Source: SpSt-1165 sp964391725 (lineage in GTDB: Bacteria; Chloroflexota; Anaerolineae; Anaerolineales; Anaerolineaceae). Taken from it: 64,000 nt of DNA. Shown piece by piece: positions 8,327 to 16,452 of this stretch (position 1 is the first letter of the stretch; each line of letters begins with the position of its first letter). The stretch lies in NCBI GenBank assembly GCA_964391725.1, contig CAYMNB010000001.1:62001-126000 (forward strand), in the 5' to 3' direction. The notes beneath the pieces were generated by a model. That model was not told the origin of the DNA. It did not search any database and worked only from the letters and a program-made list of their open reading frames with translations. The translations under genes were made by a program, and so were the position numbers.

Positions 8327-9061
8327 TCAACTTATTTGCTCAGAGGTTTTGCCAAAGCGCCGCTCACGTGAGGCAAAATCCACCAACGCTTTGTGGAACT
8401 CTTCACGGCCAAAATCTGGCCAATACACCGGTGGGAAATACCATTCGGCATAAGCAGTTTGATACAGCAGGAAGTTGCTGGTGCGATATTCTCCCGATGT
8501 GCGCACCACCAGATCCGGATCCGGCACCTCAGCCGTGAACAAATAACGACTGATGGTTTCTTCGGTGATGTCTTCTGGCCGCAATCCAGCCTTAACAATC
8601 TCCTGCACCGCATACACAATCTCATCCCGCCCGCCGTAATTCCAGGCGATGCAAATATCAAGCACCTGGTTGTTCTTCGTCATATCCATCGCCTGAATCA
8701 CCTTCTCCATGATCGGTTTCGGCAGCCGCTCCAGCCTGCCGATATGCCGCAGCCGGACACCCTGGCGGTGTAACTCAGGCAATTCTCTTTCCAGCGCATC
8801 CGCCAGAATATTCATCAACCCCTTAACTTCGTCCTCTGGCCGGTTCCAATTCTCAGTGGAAAACGCATACACCGTTAGATAGCGCACGCCAAACTCGACA
8901 CAGGCGCGGATGATTGTCCGCAGGTTCTCTGTACCCGCGCGATGACCAAAAATACGCGGCCTCCCCCGCTGTTTTGCCCAACGTCCGTTGCCATCCATGA
9001 TCATGGCAACATGCACAGGCAGGCGTTGAGGGTCAAGTGGTGGTAGTTCTTTGTCAGGCAT
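8327..9061 (-). CDS. uppS: Isoprenyl (undecaprenyl) diphosphate synthase
   Basis: cis-Prenyltransferase building the C55 lipid carrier for peptidoglycan and surface glycans. Motifs: HVAMIMDGNGRWA with the catalytic Asp, GHRAGTENLR, YAFSTENWNRP, and the C-terminal RTSGEYRTSNFLLYQ. The usual form of the last block is RTSGEQRLSNFLLWQ, so three positions differ while the Arg, Ser and Glu ligands remain. Length (244 aa) is typical. It begins five bases after frr and feeds into cdsA, consistent with one envelope-biogenesis operon. Confidence 0.95.
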   Translation of the reverse strand: MPDKELPPLDPQRLPVHVAMIMDGNGRWAKQRGRPRIFGHRAGTENLRTIIRACVEFGVRYLTVYAFSTENWNRPEDEVKGLMNILADALERELPELHRQGVRLRHIGRLERLPKPIMEKVIQAMDMTKNNQVLDICIAWNYGGRDEIVYAVQEIVKAGLRPEDITEETISRYLFTAEVPDPDLVVRTSGEYRTSNFLLYQTAYAEWYFPPVYWPDFGREEFHKALVDFASRERRFGKTSEQIS

Positions 9062-9066
9062 ACCGC

Positions 9067-9624
9067 TCAGACTTCCATGATCTCTTTTTCTTTTTCGTCA
9101 CCGACTTCCTGCAGCAAATCAGAGTATTTATCTGTGATTTCTTGCAGTTCTTCTTCACCCCATTTCAAGTCATCTTCGGAGATCAATTTCTCTTTTTCGA
9201 ATTCTTTCAGGTCTTTGATGCAGTCACGGCGCACATTGCGTATGGCTACACGCCCTTCTTCCACCCGTTTGCCCACCAATTTGACCAGTTCGCGGCGGCG
9301 TTCTTCCGTCAACGCTGGCAAATTCAAGCGGATAACTTTGCCGTCAGAGACCGGATTAACTCCCAGATCCGATTTTTGAATGGCTTTGATGATGTCATTG
9401 ACCGAGCCTGCATCAAACGGTCGGATCATAATTTGGCGTGGTTCAGGAACACTCAATGTAGCCAGCTGGTTCATTCTGGTTGGCATGCCGTAGTAATCAA
9501 CTTCGATGCCTTCTACCAGCGCAGGAGTCGCCCGGCCAGTGCGAACCAGTTTCAGATTATCACGCAGGGCTTCGACAGCGCCATGCATACGAACTTCAGC
9601 ATCTTTGAGTATGTCTTTTATCAT
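9067..9624 (-). CDS. frr: Ribosome recycling factor
   Basis: Splits post-termination ribosomes with EF-G. Starting at the ATG of MIKDILKDAE gives 185 aa, the standard family length. AAGGAG lies seven bases ahead of this ATG but only one base from an alternative upstream ATG, so 9624 is chosen. The RTGRATPALVEG and PEPRQIMIRPFD blocks and the C-terminal coiled-coil arms (EERRRELVKLVGKRVEEGR) are ordinary for the family. A TAAAAT box lies about 45 bases upstream at 9669-9674, but without a good -35. First gene of the frr-uppS-cdsA run. Confidence 0.96.
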   Translation of the reverse strand: MIKDILKDAEVRMHGAVEALRDNLKLVRTGRATPALVEGIEVDYYGMPTRMNQLATLSVPEPRQIMIRPFDAGSVNDIIKAIQKSDLGVNPVSDGKVIRLNLPALTEERRRELVKLVGKRVEEGRVAIRNVRRDCIKDLKEFEKEKLISEDDLKWGEEELQEITDKYSDLLQEVGDEKEKEIMEV

Positions 9625-9832
9625 TGTCATGCTCCTTTTCTCTAACCTCAGCAATCACAACTATTCCTATTTTACCCGAAACCGGTTTGATTGATGAGCG
9701 CCAGTTATCATCAATCTTTTACATCATCACCCACAACCAGGTTCAACGAAATCTCTAAAAATGTACTACACTTATGGTTAACGACAAAGTAACTCCTGGT
9801 TGTCATCGACACACTCTCGAAGGAAATCGCCC

Positions 9833-11149
9833 ATGAAACCCAATATCCTGTACATACACTCGCATGATACCGGCCGCTACATCCAGCCCTATGGACACAA
9901 CATCCCCACACCGCACATGCAGAAACTGGCGGAGGAAGGCGTCCTCTTTCGCAAAGCCTTTTGCGCTGCCCCTACCTGTTCACCCAGCCGCGCCGCCCTG
10001 TTAACCGGGCAATCTGCCCATTCCTCCGGTATGCTAGGGCTGGCCCACCGCGGTTTTTCACTGAACGATTACGCTCAGCATCTTGCCAATTATCTGAGAA
10101 AACAAGGGTACGCTACAGCGCTGGCAGGCATGCAGCACGTAGCAAAAAAAGCCGAAACCATTGGGTACGACCATATTCTTTGTCCAGTGAACAACGAGTT
10201 CTCTGCTTATTACCAACTTCCCTTCGTAGAAAACTACCTGAAGGAAAAAAGTACCGCTCAAATGCAGCCATTCTTCCTCTCGGTCGGGTTTGAAGAAACC
10301 CATCGCGAATTCCGCCAGCCAACCGTGCTTGAAGATGAACGTTATTGCCTGCCGCCTGCCCCGCTGCCTGACACCCCCCAGACCCGCCGTGACATGGCAG
10401 AATTCAAAGCCTCCGCCCGTGTGTTTGACGACGCTGTCGGCGAACTGCTTTCCATGTTGGATACCTTTGGTTTGGCGGAAAATACCCTCGTCATCCTCAC
10501 CACCGATCATGGCATTGCCTTCCCCAGTATGAAGTGCAACCTCACCGACCATGGCATCGGCGTGATGTTGATCATGCGCGGACCGGGCGGTTTCAGTGGA
10601 GGCAAGGTTGTTGACGGCATGGTGTCGCACATCGACATCTTTCCAACCATCTGCGAATTACTGAAAAGCGAACCGCCTGAATGGCTTCAGGGACACTCCG
10701 TAATACCCCTGATCAGTGGACAGCAAACAGAAATTCACGATGCCATATTTTCCGAAGTGACTTATCATGCCGCTTACGAGCCCCAACGAGCTATCCGCAC
10801 CTTGCGGTATAAGTATATCCACCGCTTTGGCGATCGCACCTCTCGGGTTCTGCCCAACTGCGATGACAGTTATTCCAAGGAGGTACTGCTATCCGCCGGC
10901 TGGGGTGAACTCGATGTCGCGCAAGAGCAATTGTTTGATCTGCTGCTAGACCCCAATGAGGCCCACAATCTTGCTGGTGATCCCTCCCTGCATCCAGTGT
11001 TGGCGGAAATGCGGGACCGTTTACATCAATGGATGGTACAGACCGATGACCCCATTCTGCAAGGCCTGCCTGTGCCTGCACCTACAGGAGCTATTCTCAA
11101 CCTGCCAGACCAGGCCTCTCCCAACGATCCAACCGTTACGGTTGACTGA
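9833..11149 (+). CDS. Sulfatase (formylglycine type, N-sulfoglucosamine-sulfohydrolase-like)
   Basis: Type I sulfatase of 438 aa. The formylglycine motif CSPSR is at residues 49-53, followed by AALLTG. The metal-binding N-terminal segment is HSHDTGRY rather than the usual DDxG, as in the heparan N-sulfatase-like branch. TTDHG marks the second metal site. AAGGA eight bases before the ATG at 9833 fixes the start over an upstream TTG. No signal peptide is seen, so the enzyme appears cytoplasmic and would act on imported fragments. It needs a formylglycine-generating enzyme, which is not in this window. The actual sulfate ester is unknown. Confidence 0.88.
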   Translation: MKPNILYIHSHDTGRYIQPYGHNIPTPHMQKLAEEGVLFRKAFCAAPTCSPSRAALLTGQSAHSSGMLGLAHRGFSLNDYAQHLANYLRKQGYATALAGMQHVAKKAETIGYDHILCPVNNEFSAYYQLPFVENYLKEKSTAQMQPFFLSVGFEETHREFRQPTVLEDERYCLPPAPLPDTPQTRRDMAEFKASARVFDDAVGELLSMLDTFGLAENTLVILTTDHGIAFPSMKCNLTDHGIGVMLIMRGPGGFSGGKVVDGMVSHIDIFPTICELLKSEPPEWLQGHSVIPLISGQQTEIHDAIFSEVTYHAAYEPQRAIRTLRYKYIHRFGDRTSRVLPNCDDSYSKEVLLSAGWGELDVAQEQLFDLLLDPNEAHNLAGDPSLHPVLAEMRDRLHQWMVQTDDPILQGLPVPAPTGAILNLPDQASPNDPTVTVD

Positions 11150-11181
11150 AAGTACTTAATCGTACACAGACAACCAGAAAG

Positions 11182-11211
11182 TTACCATCAGCAGAAACCC
11201 TGCGATATAAT
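11182..11211 (+). promoter_or_regulatory. Promoter of the hydrogenase operon
   Basis: TTACCA (11182-11187), an 18-base spacer, and a perfect TATAAT (11206-11211). The predicted start lies about 25 bases before the GTG of the small subunit gene. Confidence 0.6.
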
Positions 11212-11243
11212 ACATAGGACAACCCATTAGAACGAGGTGAAGA

Positions 11244-12104
11244 GTGGCCCGACAACTGCCAAGGTTTGCGGTTTTACAATTATCAGGTTGTGCTGGCTGT
11301 GAAGTCTCCCTGTTGAATTCAACAGAGTGGCTGTACAATTTTGAACTTGTGTACATGCCATTGGTGATCTCAGCTTCGAATGTTCCCAGCGTGGATGTCC
11401 TGCTGGTCAGCGGCGGTGTACAAACATCTGAAGACCTGTACAAATTACTGCGCGCAGTCAACTCAGCCAAAGAAATAGTCGCAGTCGGCACCTGTGCCAT
11501 CTCAGGCGGCATTACCAACCTTGGCAACCGTGACGATGTCCGCCAGATGTTTCTCTCAGAAGCGGAACGCTTCCACCTGCCGCGCATGCTGCCCAAATGC
11601 CATCCCATTGATGACTATGTTGAAGTCAATCGCTATCTCTCAGGCTGCCCGCCCACGCCAGAACTTTTCATGCAGTTACTGGTGCCCGATCCAGAATATG
11701 TGCCCAAACGCAATGTCTGCCAGGAGTGCGGCCGCAAGAAGCTCAAAGACATGAAACCCGATCACTTCTTCTATTCGCAGCGCGGTTCACCCGATCCTGA
11801 TATCTGCCTCATCAACCAGGGCTATCCCTGCGTCGGCACTTCTACCCGCGCCGGCTGTAACGCCCTGTGCACCAAGCCCGGCCATCCCTGTGTGGGCTGC
11901 CGCGGACCCTCTGATGCCTTTATCGACAAAAACGCACAAGGCTGGTTTGACAGCATCGGCAAAGTATTCGAAAAAATGACCGATGTACCCACAGAAGAAA
12001 TCCAGGCCATCTTGCGTTCACCCCAGTTGTCATTGTTCCTGTTCCAATTTGCTGACTATGACCATGTCAATAAAAAACCCAGGCCAAAGGATAAAATCGT
12101 CTGA
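11244..12104 (+). CDS. [NiFe] hydrogenase small subunit, Mvh/Vhu-like (group 3)
   Basis: Electron-transfer subunit of a soluble [NiFe] hydrogenase, 286 aa. Cysteines are in place for three iron-sulfur clusters: proximal C16-x2-C19, C84 and C135; then C159-x2-C162 (NVCQECGRKK); and the block from 196 to 219 (GYPC, TRAGC, C209, GHPCVGC). There is no Tat signal, so the enzyme is cytoplasmic, as expected for the Mvh/Vhu and sulfhydrogenase branches. The start is a GTG with GAGGTGA at 11234-11240. Its TGA overlaps the ATG of the large subunit. No electron-accepting partner (MvhD, HdrA, or NAD/F420-reducing subunit) is adjacent. Confidence 0.88.
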   Translation: MARQLPRFAVLQLSGCAGCEVSLLNSTEWLYNFELVYMPLVISASNVPSVDVLLVSGGVQTSEDLYKLLRAVNSAKEIVAVGTCAISGGITNLGNRDDVRQMFLSEAERFHLPRMLPKCHPIDDYVEVNRYLSGCPPTPELFMQLLVPDPEYVPKRNVCQECGRKKLKDMKPDHFFYSQRGSPDPDICLINQGYPCVGTSTRAGCNALCTKPGHPCVGCRGPSDAFIDKNAQGWFDSIGKVFEKMTDVPTEEIQAILRSPQLSLFLFQFADYDHVNKKPRPKDKIV

Positions 12105-13423
12105 TGACCCAATTAACTTTTCCTATCAGCAGAATTGAAGGACACGCCCAGGTAGTCATCGAGGTAGAGGATGGCAAAGTCTTATCCTCACACTTCGAAG
12201 CCACCGAAATGCGCGGATTCAGCAACTTTGTCAAAGGCACACCGGCTGTGCAAATGCCCGTAATCACCCCCCGCATCTGCGGCGTCTGTTCAACCGCGCA
12301 CCACGTCGCATCAGTCAAAGCACTTGAAGATATATTTGGCGTCGAACCACCGCCGCTCGCCAAGAAGATCCGCGAATTGTTGTTGCTGGGTCAATTGATC
12401 CAGAACCAGGCAACTTCGCTTTTCATCTTTACGATGCCAGACCGGCTGGATGTTCCCTCCATTTTTCATTCGTTGGAAACCAGCAATATCTCCGTCAAAG
12501 GGGTGTGCGACAATATCGCCCGCTGCTCCTTGCGCATCCGCAAAGCTGGCACAGACATCATCTCGCTGGCTGGCGGACAGTTCATCCATCCCATCAAAAC
12601 CATCATTGGCGGCGTTTCCAGTGGCATCACCCCCGAAAAAGCAGAATTGATGAAAAAAGAGCTCAACACCATCATTCCTGTGGTGCGCATTCTCTTCAAT
12701 CACTACTGGCAGCTCTCCATCAGCCTCAAAGACCGCATCGGCACCTGGGGCGATGATGAGCCAACCTATTACCTTACCTCAACCACACCCATAAAGCCCA
12801 GCTTTGATTCCTCGCACATCCGCATCCTGTCGCCGGATGGTGTAGAAATGGAAACCTTCACAGCCAGTGAATTTCGTAATTATCTGGTGTTTACAGAGAA
12901 TGAATATAGTTATGCCGGTCAGACCAGTTACAAAGGCAACATCATGCGCGCCAACAGCCTGGCACGCATCAACATGACCGAAACCATGGGTACCCCCATT
13001 GCCGATAGCTATATGAGCCGTCTCGAACGTGCTTTTGGCCTGCCCACCCACCCCATTCTATTGTTCGACCTGTGCCGCGGCATCGAGTTGATCTATGCCA
13101 TCGAACGCGCCATCGAGATTCTCAGTGAACCCTTGAACCACGATATCACCAGTGTTGCCTATACGCCCAGCGACGGTGAAGGTTATGGGTTGGTCGAAGC
13201 GCCGCGCGGGCCACTCATCCATCGTTACAATGTGCTCGATGGAAAGATCACCGAAGCTGAGTTCGTCATTCCCACTGTGCACAACATGCTGGCCATTGAA
13301 CGCGCATTAACCGTTGCTGCCAACCGTTATATCAAGAGCGGACAGATCAATTTGGAGTTGGAAAAAGCCGTCGGTCGCGTTGTACGCGCTTTCGATCCAT
13401 GCATTGCCTGCGCCACAAAATAA
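12104..13423 (+). CDS. [NiFe] hydrogenase large subunit lacking a C-terminal maturation peptide
   Basis: Catalytic subunit, 439 aa. The L1 motif RICGVC (57-62) and L2 motif DPCIAC (431-436) supply the four cysteine ligands of the Ni-Fe site, and RIEGHAQV is at 10-17. In most hydrogenases L2 reads DPCxxCxxH/R and is followed by a tail that a protease removes after nickel insertion. Here the protein ends DPCIACATK: the His/Arg position is Lys and the stop follows at once, so there is no tail to cleave. It overlaps the small subunit gene and ends one base before a terminator. No hyp maturation genes are nearby. Confidence 0.88.
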   Translation: MTQLTFPISRIEGHAQVVIEVEDGKVLSSHFEATEMRGFSNFVKGTPAVQMPVITPRICGVCSTAHHVASVKALEDIFGVEPPPLAKKIRELLLLGQLIQNQATSLFIFTMPDRLDVPSIFHSLETSNISVKGVCDNIARCSLRIRKAGTDIISLAGGQFIHPIKTIIGGVSSGITPEKAELMKKELNTIIPVVRILFNHYWQLSISLKDRIGTWGDDEPTYYLTSTTPIKPSFDSSHIRILSPDGVEMETFTASEFRNYLVFTENEYSYAGQTSYKGNIMRANSLARINMTETMGTPIADSYMSRLERAFGLPTHPILLFDLCRGIELIYAIERAIEILSEPLNHDITSVAYTPSDGEGYGLVEAPRGPLIHRYNVLDGKITEAEFVIPTVHNMLAIERALTVAANRYIKSGQINLELEKAVGRVVRAFDPCIACATK

Positions 13424-13460
13424 AAAACTGGCGGATATCACCATAGCATCCGCCAGTTTT
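13424..13460. terminator. Bidirectional terminator between hydrogenase operon and slyD
   Basis: AAAACTGGCGGAT (13424-13436) is the exact inverted complement of ATCCGCCAGTTTT (13448-13460): 13 pairs around an 11-base loop, with A and T runs giving U-tracts on both strands. It is shared by the convergent hydrogenase and slyD genes. Confidence 0.9.
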
Positions 13461-13475
13461 CGTTTACCTGTTATA

Positions 13476-13997
13476 TTATCCGCAGCTATCGCAACTGCCG
13501 CCACAGCTGGCACATCCACCCATATCCACACGGCCGACTGACAGCTCGATTTCGGTCGCCTCTCGAATATCGGAGATCGATACTTCAAAGGTCAATGATT
13601 TTCCTGCCAACGGATGGTTGAAATCCAACACAACCACATCATCTTTCACTTCACTGATCGTCGCGCTCATAATGCGTCCATCACCAGTATTTAGGCGCAA
13701 TGGCCGCCCGATATTGAATTCGAAATTCTCAGGGAATTTGCTTTTTTCCATATTCATAAAGGCTGAATCGTCCAATACACCGTAGGCATTTTCGGGGTCA
13801 ACGGTCACAGTTTTTCCTTCGCCGACCTGCATGCCTTCCAATTGATCTTCCAACCCCTTAATCAAATTATTGTGTCCGTGCAGATAAGGCAGCGGTTCGC
13901 GTCCAGCTGTGCTGTCAGCGATCTCACCCTCTACAGTCAATACATAATCAAGGTGCACTACCTTGTCCTGGCCCACAACTATTTTTTCTGATTCCAT
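13476..13997 (-). CDS. slyD: FKBP-type peptidyl-prolyl isomerase, SlyD-like with metal-binding tail
   Basis: Folding helper of 173 aa. The FKBP domain (about 8-70) is split by the IF-type insert (about 70-125) as in SlyD, then DFNHPLAGKSLTFEVSI completes the FKBP fold. The C-terminus GGCASCGGSCDSCG has four cysteines as C-x2-C-x3-C-x2-C, a short version of the nickel-binding tail of SlyD. In E. coli SlyD helps deliver nickel to [NiFe] hydrogenases. Its position next to a hydrogenase operon, in convergent orientation with a shared terminator, fits that role, but this is inference. Confidence 0.9.
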   Translation of the reverse strand: MESEKIVVGQDKVVHLDYVLTVEGEIADSTAGREPLPYLHGHNNLIKGLEDQLEGMQVGEGKTVTVDPENAYGVLDDSAFMNMEKSKFPENFEFNIGRPLRLNTGDGRIMSATISEVKDDVVVLDFNHPLAGKSLTFEVSISDIREATEIELSVGRVDMGGCASCGGSCDSCG

Positions 13998-14135
13998 TGA
14001 ATTACCTCTTATTTTATATATTTTATTCGAACAAATTGTATCACCTTTTTTGCATCTTACAGGAGATAGCCCTTGAATTTTATAAATATCTAATCCACAT
14101 CTCCGCTATAATGAAGGCACAATAGGATTAGCGAT

Positions 14136-15860
14136 ATGGCACAGCCTACAAAAGCATTAACCGAATTTCTGAGCAACCTCTACCCCATTGACCAACTGCC
14201 TCCTGACATGTTGTCGCAGTTTATTGATGAACTTATGTTGATGAAAGTTAGCAAAGGCGATACTCTCTATGATGTAGGCGGCTCCGCCAACCGTTTCTAT
14301 TTGGTAATGGACGGCCATGTAGAGTTATTGCGTTTGAACCAGAACAACCAGTTCGCTACCTTTGCCGTGGTTGATAGTGGTGACTTCTTTGGCTTTGAAG
14401 CCGTTCACACTGAAAACCATTATGAAATCCGCGCCATCGCCCAAACTGATGCCACTTTATTAGCCATTGACCCTGAGACTCTGCTCTCCTTTGCCCGTGA
14501 AAATGACCAGTTAGCACGCTTCCTTAATACCATGGCACGCAGTTATTACCAGTTGATCGATATGCGTCTCTCCTGGCGTCGTGAAGAAGAATATGTCTAT
14601 TGGACCGCACGGAGGCATCCGCTTTTCTTGTGGCTGAAGTTATTAATACCGCTGGGCGTCGCAACCGCTGCCGTCATCACCCTGATTATTACCAGTGTTT
14701 TATATGGACTGCTTGGTAATGTGCTCATTTCTGTTATTTTGCTGGTTTTAATTATGCTGGCAGGCTTACCTTCTCTTTATATTTACATTAATTGGCGCGA
14801 TGATTTCTATATCATCACCGATCGGCGCGTGATTACTCGACACCGTGAGATTCTTCTATACGAGACCAAAAAAGAAGTGCCCTTTGAAGCATTGTTATCT
14901 GTCAACAAGAATATACACAATATCATTGGCGCAACCCTCCTGATTGGCGATGTAGATATCCGTACATTTACTGGGGTCATCCCCATCCACGGTATTGCCG
15001 ACCCTGATGTGATCGCCTCATTTATCGATGACATCAAGCATCGCCGCGAAAGCACCAAAGGCAAACAAGACCGACAGGAGAAAATGCGTGATATGCGTAT
15101 CCGCCTCGGACTGGAACAAGATAACCTGCAGGAAGATAGCCAGGGCAAAGAATCACAGGAAGAACTTGATCTCAGCGAAGACAGCCTCTTTTTCCGTATT
15201 GATGCTTTCATCCAGCGATTGTTCAAGCTGCGCATTGAACAGGGAGATGAAGTCACCTACCGCAAACACTGGTTTATTCTGCTCAAACATGCAAAAATAC
15301 CGTTCTTAATTGGCTTTCTCCTGTTGATTTCAGCCCTCATCCCGCTTTTCACCAACCTCTACTACCTTGCACCGATTATTTTTTGGATTTTTGGTTTTCT
15401 GTTTTTTGCGAATTTCCTGGTTTTCCTCTACATTTTTTTAGACTGGCAAAATGATCGATACGTGTTGAACAACCGCCAGATCATGGACCTTGACAAAAAG
15501 CCGTTCGGCAAAGAAAACCGCCGTACCGCCCCGCTTAACACAATTCAGTCAGTTGAATACAAACGTGAAGGCTTAGCCGGCATCATTCTAAATTACGGCA
15601 CTGTCTATGTCCGCGTAGGTGACACCCGCTTCACCTTCGATGATGTGCCGCGTCCCTACGACGTTCAGCAAGAGGTCACCGAACGCCAGCAAACGGCCAA
15701 AGAGAGAGAAGCCCGTGACAAAAGTAGGAACGAACGCGAAGTGATCCTGGATTGGATAGAGATATACCACCATGTGGCTCACAAAAATGGCGCAAAGGAC
15801 ACTGTTACCGACGGTCAAAAACCGCAGGTCGACAATCCGCTCAATACTGATTACAATTAA
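14136..15860 (+). CDS. Membrane protein with cyclic-nucleotide-binding domain and two TM-PH modules
   Basis: 574 aa. Residues about 15-135 form a cyclic-nucleotide-binding-type domain (KGDTLYDVGGSANRFYLVMDGHVELL, GDFFGFEAVHT). Then comes a repeated unit: paired hydrophobic helices (about 168-216) plus a bacterial-PH-like domain (220-310), a charged linker rich in Lys, Glu and Gln (about 312-350), and a second helix pair (about 378-425) plus PH-like domain (430-520). Both PH halves contain the matching phrases YIITDRRVI and YVLNNRQIM. It may be a membrane sensor or scaffold responding to a small ligand. A TATAAT at 14107-14112 lies 23 bases before the ATG. Function unknown. Confidence 0.75.
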   Translation: MAQPTKALTEFLSNLYPIDQLPPDMLSQFIDELMLMKVSKGDTLYDVGGSANRFYLVMDGHVELLRLNQNNQFATFAVVDSGDFFGFEAVHTENHYEIRAIAQTDATLLAIDPETLLSFARENDQLARFLNTMARSYYQLIDMRLSWRREEEYVYWTARRHPLFLWLKLLIPLGVATAAVITLIITSVLYGLLGNVLISVILLVLIMLAGLPSLYIYINWRDDFYIITDRRVITRHREILLYETKKEVPFEALLSVNKNIHNIIGATLLIGDVDIRTFTGVIPIHGIADPDVIASFIDDIKHRRESTKGKQDRQEKMRDMRIRLGLEQDNLQEDSQGKESQEELDLSEDSLFFRIDAFIQRLFKLRIEQGDEVTYRKHWFILLKHAKIPFLIGFLLLISALIPLFTNLYYLAPIIFWIFGFLFFANFLVFLYIFLDWQNDRYVLNNRQIMDLDKKPFGKENRRTAPLNTIQSVEYKREGLAGIILNYGTVYVRVGDTRFTFDDVPRPYDVQQEVTERQQTAKEREARDKSRNEREVILDWIEIYHHVAHKNGAKDTVTDGQKPQVDNPLNTDYN

Positions 15861-15884
15861 GCCCATCAACAAAGGAAAGTAGCT

Positions 15885-16448
15885 ATGCCAGTATTAGATA
15901 TTGTAACTGTTCCTGCCAAGGTGCTAAGAACCAAGGCGGATACCATAAAAAAAGTAGATGACCGCATCAAACAATTGATCGACGACATGGTCGAAACCAT
16001 GCGTGAGGCGCCCGGTGTTGGCCTTGCCGCCCCGCAAGTGGGAGAACTGGCACGTGTTGTCGTAGTAGAGTGGGGCGATGACGAAGACGAAGAAGCACCA
16101 AAAAAACTCTATACGATCATCAATCCCCAGATTGTTAAAAAATCCCAGGAAACGGTTCTGGGCATTGAAGGCTGTCTCTCCATTCCAAAATTTGTCGGCG
16201 AGGTCGAACGAGCAGAAACCATCACGGTCAAAGGACTTAACCGCAATGGTCAGCCCATAAAAATCAACGCGACCGGCTGGTTGGCAAGGATCTTCCAGCA
16301 CGAAATTGACCACCTTGACGGTATCCTGTTCACTGATCGCGCAACTGCTTTGTCTTTGCTGCAGGATAACGAGAATCCGGAAGAAATCGAAGCACAGGCG
16401 ATTGTCACATCCAAACCAGAACCCGCAGATAGCAGCACAGATAGTTAA
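15885..16448 (+). CDS. def: Peptide deformylase
   Basis: Removes the formyl group from nascent protein N-termini. The three motifs are exact: GVGLAAPQ (44-51), EGCLS with metal ligand Cys97, and HEIDH (139-143). The 187 aa length is normal. AAGGAAAG precedes the ATG. An acidic loop (residues 64-70) is inserted after the first motif. It is followed four bases later by recF, so the two are probably on one transcript. Confidence 0.96.
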   Translation: MPVLDIVTVPAKVLRTKADTIKKVDDRIKQLIDDMVETMREAPGVGLAAPQVGELARVVVVEWGDDEDEEAPKKLYTIINPQIVKKSQETVLGIEGCLSIPKFVGEVERAETITVKGLNRNGQPIKINATGWLARIFQHEIDHLDGILFTDRATALSLLQDNENPEEIEAQAIVTSKPEPADSSTDS

Positions 16449-16452
16449 TGGC

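Noticed and set aside
9037..9645. Open frame of 202 codons on the plus strand opposite frr
   Set aside because: Its composition is very rich in Phe and Gln, as expected for the antisense of a Lys/Glu-rich gene; frr has full motifs and length on the other strand.
16306..16452. Longer start for recF overlapping def
   Set aside because: RecF proteins begin at the MHLKYLALKNFR segment; the extra 49 residues are def read in another frame.
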